Both the position numbers and the translations under genes were made by a program. This document shows, piece after piece, positions 22,044 to 23,575 of a DNA stretch of 23,575 nucleotides. Below the pieces are notes generated by a model, which was given only the letters and a program-made list of their open reading frames with translations, was not told the origin of the DNA and made no database searches. This stretch comes from a virus: IMG/VR virus record IMGVR_UViG_3300032213_001433, positions 1-23,575 of that record. One strand, 5' to 3'. Positions within the stretch are counted from its first letter, which is position 1. Each line of letters begins with the position of its first letter.

Positions 22044-22063
22044 CAGAAAGCGAGGTGTAAATA

Positions 22064-22261
22064 TTGGTAGAAGTTTATCGAAAAATAGAGGAAGTGCGTA
22101 AGAGCAGAGGCGTTTCTAAGACTTTTATTGCTAAGAAGTGCAATAAAACTTTGCAATGGTATCACGGAATTTCAATAGGCAGAAGAACGCCAAACGTGAA
22201 CACCATTCAAGAGATCGCGGCCGCTCTACACGTCAAACCAGCTATTTTTTTTGAAGAATAA
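22064..22261 (+). CDS. Cro-like XRE regulator
   Basis: This 65-aa protein is almost entirely a helix-turn-helix domain: KIEEVRKSRGVSKTFIAKKC, then RTPNVNTIQEIAAALHVKPA and a closing IFFEE. The start is TTG, with GAGGTG six bases upstream; no ATG is available near the N-terminus. It is the first gene after the rightward promoter and divergent from the repressor, the classic place of Cro. The region after the first helix (NKTLQWYHGISIGRR) departs from the usual turn. It may bind the same operators, including the one just downstream of its own stop. Confidence 0.82.
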   Translation: MVEVYRKIEEVRKSRGVSKTFIAKKCNKTLQWYHGISIGRRTPNVNTIQEIAAALHVKPAIFFEE

Positions 22262-22262
22262 G

Positions 22263-22277
22263 TACGCTTTAAGCGTA
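22263..22277. promoter_or_regulatory. Operator-like palindrome 4 (perfect)
   Basis: TACGCTTTAAGCGTA is a perfect 15-bp palindrome around a central T. It lies between the Cro-like stop and the ribosome binding site of the next small gene, suggesting a second control point or roadblock in the early operon. Confidence 0.7.
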
Positions 22278-22286
22278 TTGGAGGTG

Positions 22287-22397
22287 ATGACCATCAAGAT
22301 TGAGATTCCACCAGAAAAGCTGGCGGCAGCTATCCAGAAATGTTTTATGCAAACGGCCATCCGCATAGTTTTGGCAGAAAAGGAGGCGAAGAAATGA
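22287..22397 (+). CDS. 36-aa early protein
   Basis: The frame encodes MTIKIEIPPEKLAAAIQKCF and ends VLAEKEAKK. It is a single amphipathic helix after a short strand. The stop overlaps the next start as ATGA, supporting a real coupled gene. The start is uncertain: the only in-frame ATG (22287) lies two bases after GGAGG, too close for efficient initiation. The ATC at 22293 has ideal spacing but is a very rare start codon. Function unknown. Confidence 0.55.
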   Translation: MTIKIEIPPEKLAAAIQKCFMQTAIRIVLAEKEAKK

Positions 22398-22558
22398 CTA
22401 AAGGCCAGAAGAGGATCATCAACAAGATCGAGAAGCTCGAAGATTTGCTACTTGACGGCGAACTTAATTTACAAGAAAAAATCCGCATCAAAGGCATGAT
22501 TCAAGGTTTGGAGCTAGCATTTCACATGGTGAAGGAGGTGACACATGAAGCCATTTAA
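22394..22558 (+). CDS. 54-aa early helical protein
   Basis: The start at 22394 is set by AGGAGG about eight bases upstream and the ATGA overlap with the previous gene; a frame opening at 22340 lacks a site. The protein is a charged two-helix peptide (KRIINKIEKLEDLLLDGELN, then KIRIKGMIQGLELAFHMVKE). No family is recognised. It overlaps the next gene by 14 bases. Confidence 0.65.
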   Translation: MTKGQKRIINKIEKLEDLLLDGELNLQEKIRIKGMIQGLELAFHMVKEVTHEAI

Positions 22559-22766
22559 CAGTTTTTCAGTCTTGCCGATGAACAGCAAGGTGGAGGCGGA
22601 GGTTTGCCACACCAACACAGCTCACAGCCTCACCATCAACCTAAACAGTTTTGGCAACGAGTACGACGGCAACACAGCGGTGCATTTCCAGTTTAAGACA
22701 CAGGCGGAGCTTAACAATCTTATCATCGCCATCAACGAAGCATTTGAGAAGGGGGTAAAACAATGA
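22545..22766 (+). CDS. 73-aa early protein, unknown function
   Basis: It begins MKPFNSFSVLPMNSKVEAEV and has alternating strands (HSLTINLNSF, AVHFQFKTQ) followed by a helix (ELNNLIIAINEAFEKG). Such small alpha-beta proteins are common in early operons of Bacillota phages. AAGGAGGTGA precedes the start. The stop overlaps the next start as ATGA. I do not recognise a named family. Confidence 0.65.
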   Translation: MKPFNSFSVLPMNSKVEAEVCHTNTAHSLTINLNSFGNEYDGNTAVHFQFKTQAELNNLIIAINEAFEKGVKQ

Positions 22767-22945
22767 ACTGTGCGGATGCAGATTTTGTCTACGGCGTGAA
22801 AAGTCACATCGAAGCTGAGTTGGACAAGCTTGCGAAGATGGAGCAGACATTGGCCATCATATGCAACGGTGATCTGCCTGACTCGGTCAGACAGGAACAC
22901 GCGGACTATTGTGAGTTTCTTAAAAATTTCTACTTGGAGGTGTGA
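22763..22945 (+). CDS. 60-aa early protein, unknown function
   Basis: The acidic helical sequence (FVYGVKSHIEAELDKLAKME, then SVRQEHADYCEFLKNFYLEV) contains three cysteines (residues 3, 34 and 50). There is no zinc motif in a recognisable arrangement. It is coupled upstream through ATGA, with GGGGG before the start. Its final codons overlap the ribosome binding site of the next gene. Confidence 0.62.
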   Translation: MNCADADFVYGVKSHIEAELDKLAKMEQTLAIICNGDLPDSVRQEHADYCEFLKNFYLEV

Positions 22946-22946
22946 A

Positions 22947-23099
22947 ATGCTTTTTGACAGCAGATTGGACAAGCTTGGCGAAGTGTTCGTTAACCTCGAC
23001 CTAGCCCAGAAGCACGGCATCACTTTTACGCAGTATGTGGAGATAATCAGATCTGGACGCTGGAAGGAGGTGACGGAGATTGATGCGAGATGTGTTTAA
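22947..23099 (+). CDS. 50-aa early protein, unknown function
   Basis: The ATG at 22947 follows GGAGGTGTGA. A frame in the same phase extends back to 22830 but has no site there and would overlap the whole previous gene. The sequence LAQKHGITFTQYVEIIRSGR looks like a small helix-turn-helix, but it is too short to be sure. Its 3' end contains the ribosome binding site of the next membrane peptide. Confidence 0.62.
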   Translation: MLFDSRLDKLGEVFVNLDLAQKHGITFTQYVEIIRSGRWKEVTEIDARCV

Positions 23100-23163
23100 G
23101 GCGATGGCACTTGGTGGACTGTTTGCAATTATCCTTAGCCTCGGTTTTCTGTATGGAATGTAA
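23083..23163 (+). CDS. 26-aa single-pass membrane peptide
   Basis: The peptide starts MRDVFKAMALGGLFAIILSL and ends GFLYGM: a short charged head and one membrane helix (about residues 7-25). AAGGAGGTGA lies 9-19 bases upstream, and a TTG just before the ATG could also serve as start. It overlaps the previous gene by 17 bases and a hairpin follows. Function unknown. Confidence 0.55.
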   Translation: MRDVFKAMALGGLFAIILSLGFLYGM

Positions 23164-23166
23164 AAA

Positions 23167-23186
23167 CCACCTGCGGGATCAGGTGG
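23167..23186 (+). repeat. Hairpin CCACCTG-CAGGTGG
   Basis: A perfect 7-bp stem (23167-23173, 23180-23186) with loop CGGGAT. It follows AAAAA but lacks a T-run on the + strand, so it is not a standard + strand terminator; the A-run would serve as a T-run for - strand transcription. It may process or stabilise the early transcript. Confidence 0.5.
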
Positions 23187-23233
23187 CGAAGAAAATATTT
23201 ATCGCAATCATTTTATCACATTGGAGGCAGATT

Positions 23234-23575
23234 ATGAAGCTGTATGAGTTATCGGAAATTTATAGCAAAGTTTTAGACCTGATCGAAGCAGGCGAGGAGC
23301 TGGGAGACACGTTAGAAGCCATCGAGGAAGCCATCGAGTTAAAGGTGGAGAACATCGCGAAAGTGATGAAAACCGTCGAGGGAGAGGCAGACATCATCCG
23401 TGAGGAAGAGAAGCGTCTGGCTGATCGGCGTCGGTCGTTAGAAGCGGAAGTAAGTCGCTTGAAGGCATTCGTTGAGAGCAACATGAAAGCGGCAGGGATT
23501 GACAAGGTCAAGGGTAGACTGTTCACGTTGGCGTTCCAGAAAAATCCCCCGAGCGTGGAAGTCATGGATGAATCA
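23234..23575 (+). CDS. Siphovirus Gp157-like early protein (3' end cut by window)
   Basis: The visible 114 residues start MKLYELSEIYSKVLDLIEAG and continue with a long charged coiled coil (about residues 36-85, IREEEKRLADRRRSLEAEVS) and the segment AAGIDKVKGRLFTLAFQKNP typical of the Gp157 family. In Gram-positive phages this gene usually precedes the recombination and single-strand binding genes; in streptococci a Gp157 protein has been linked to phage resistance. GGAGGCAG precedes the start. The frame is open at the window edge. Confidence 0.85.
   Translation, partial: MKLYELSEIYSKVLDLIEAGEELGDTLEAIEEAIELKVENIAKVMKTVEGEADIIREEEKRLADRRRSLEAEVSRLKAFVESNMKAAGIDKVKGRLFTLAFQKNPPSVEVMDES

Noticed and set aside
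1-23575. tRNA genes, CRISPR arrays and insertion sequences
   Set aside because: I saw no cloverleaf-like sequence, no regularly spaced repeats with spacers, and no transposase motifs or IS-type terminal repeats. Reading by eye could miss a degenerate tRNA.

Overview
The window is part of a temperate siphovirus of a low-to-medium GC Gram-positive host (Bacillota). The evidence is near-consensus AGGAGG ribosome binding sites before most genes, TTG and GTG starts, a family-4 holin, a T7/XlyA-type amidase with an SLH-like tail, a large serine integrase and a Gp157-family early gene. I cannot name host or phage species. Nearly all genes lie on the + strand in tightly packed, often ATGA- or TAATG-coupled operons. 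Only the integrase and one repressor are on the - strand.

Layout: 60-8634 holds packaging, head and connector genes in HK97-like order: small and large terminase, portal, prohead protease, major capsid, a probable head accessory protein, gp6-like connector, head closure, gp10-like, tail terminator, major tail protein, and tail chaperones joined by a -1 frameshift. 8645-15385 holds the tape measure, tail tip and fibre genes, including a polyglycine adhesin-like protein. 15382-16388 is the lysis cassette (holin, amidase), followed by a terminator at about 16442-16476.

16562-19930 is an accessory cassette with its own candidate promoter. It encodes a compact ParM-like actin, a small ribbon-helix-helix-like partner, an FtsK/TcpA-like DNA pump, a replication-relaxation family protein with PD-(D/E)XK-like residues, and a secreted two-helix membrane protein resembling VirB2/TrbC pilins. 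Together these look like plasmid segregation and conjugation parts carried by a phage. This is the most interesting part of the window.

19995-21398 (-) is the serine integrase. A 9-bp inverted repeat just past its 3' end is a candidate attP. 21444-22280 is the immunity region: a self-contained 41-aa unit with its own promoter and terminator, a leftward XRE repressor, a rightward Cro-like regulator, and a family of TACGC-N5-GCGTA operator-like palindromes. From 22287 a chain of small early genes runs to a Gp157-like gene cut by the window edge.

Late genes, integrase and immunity genes are contiguous with no host genes between them. The sequence is therefore most easily read as a virion or circular (extrachromosomal) genome rather than an integrated prophage opened at its attachment site.
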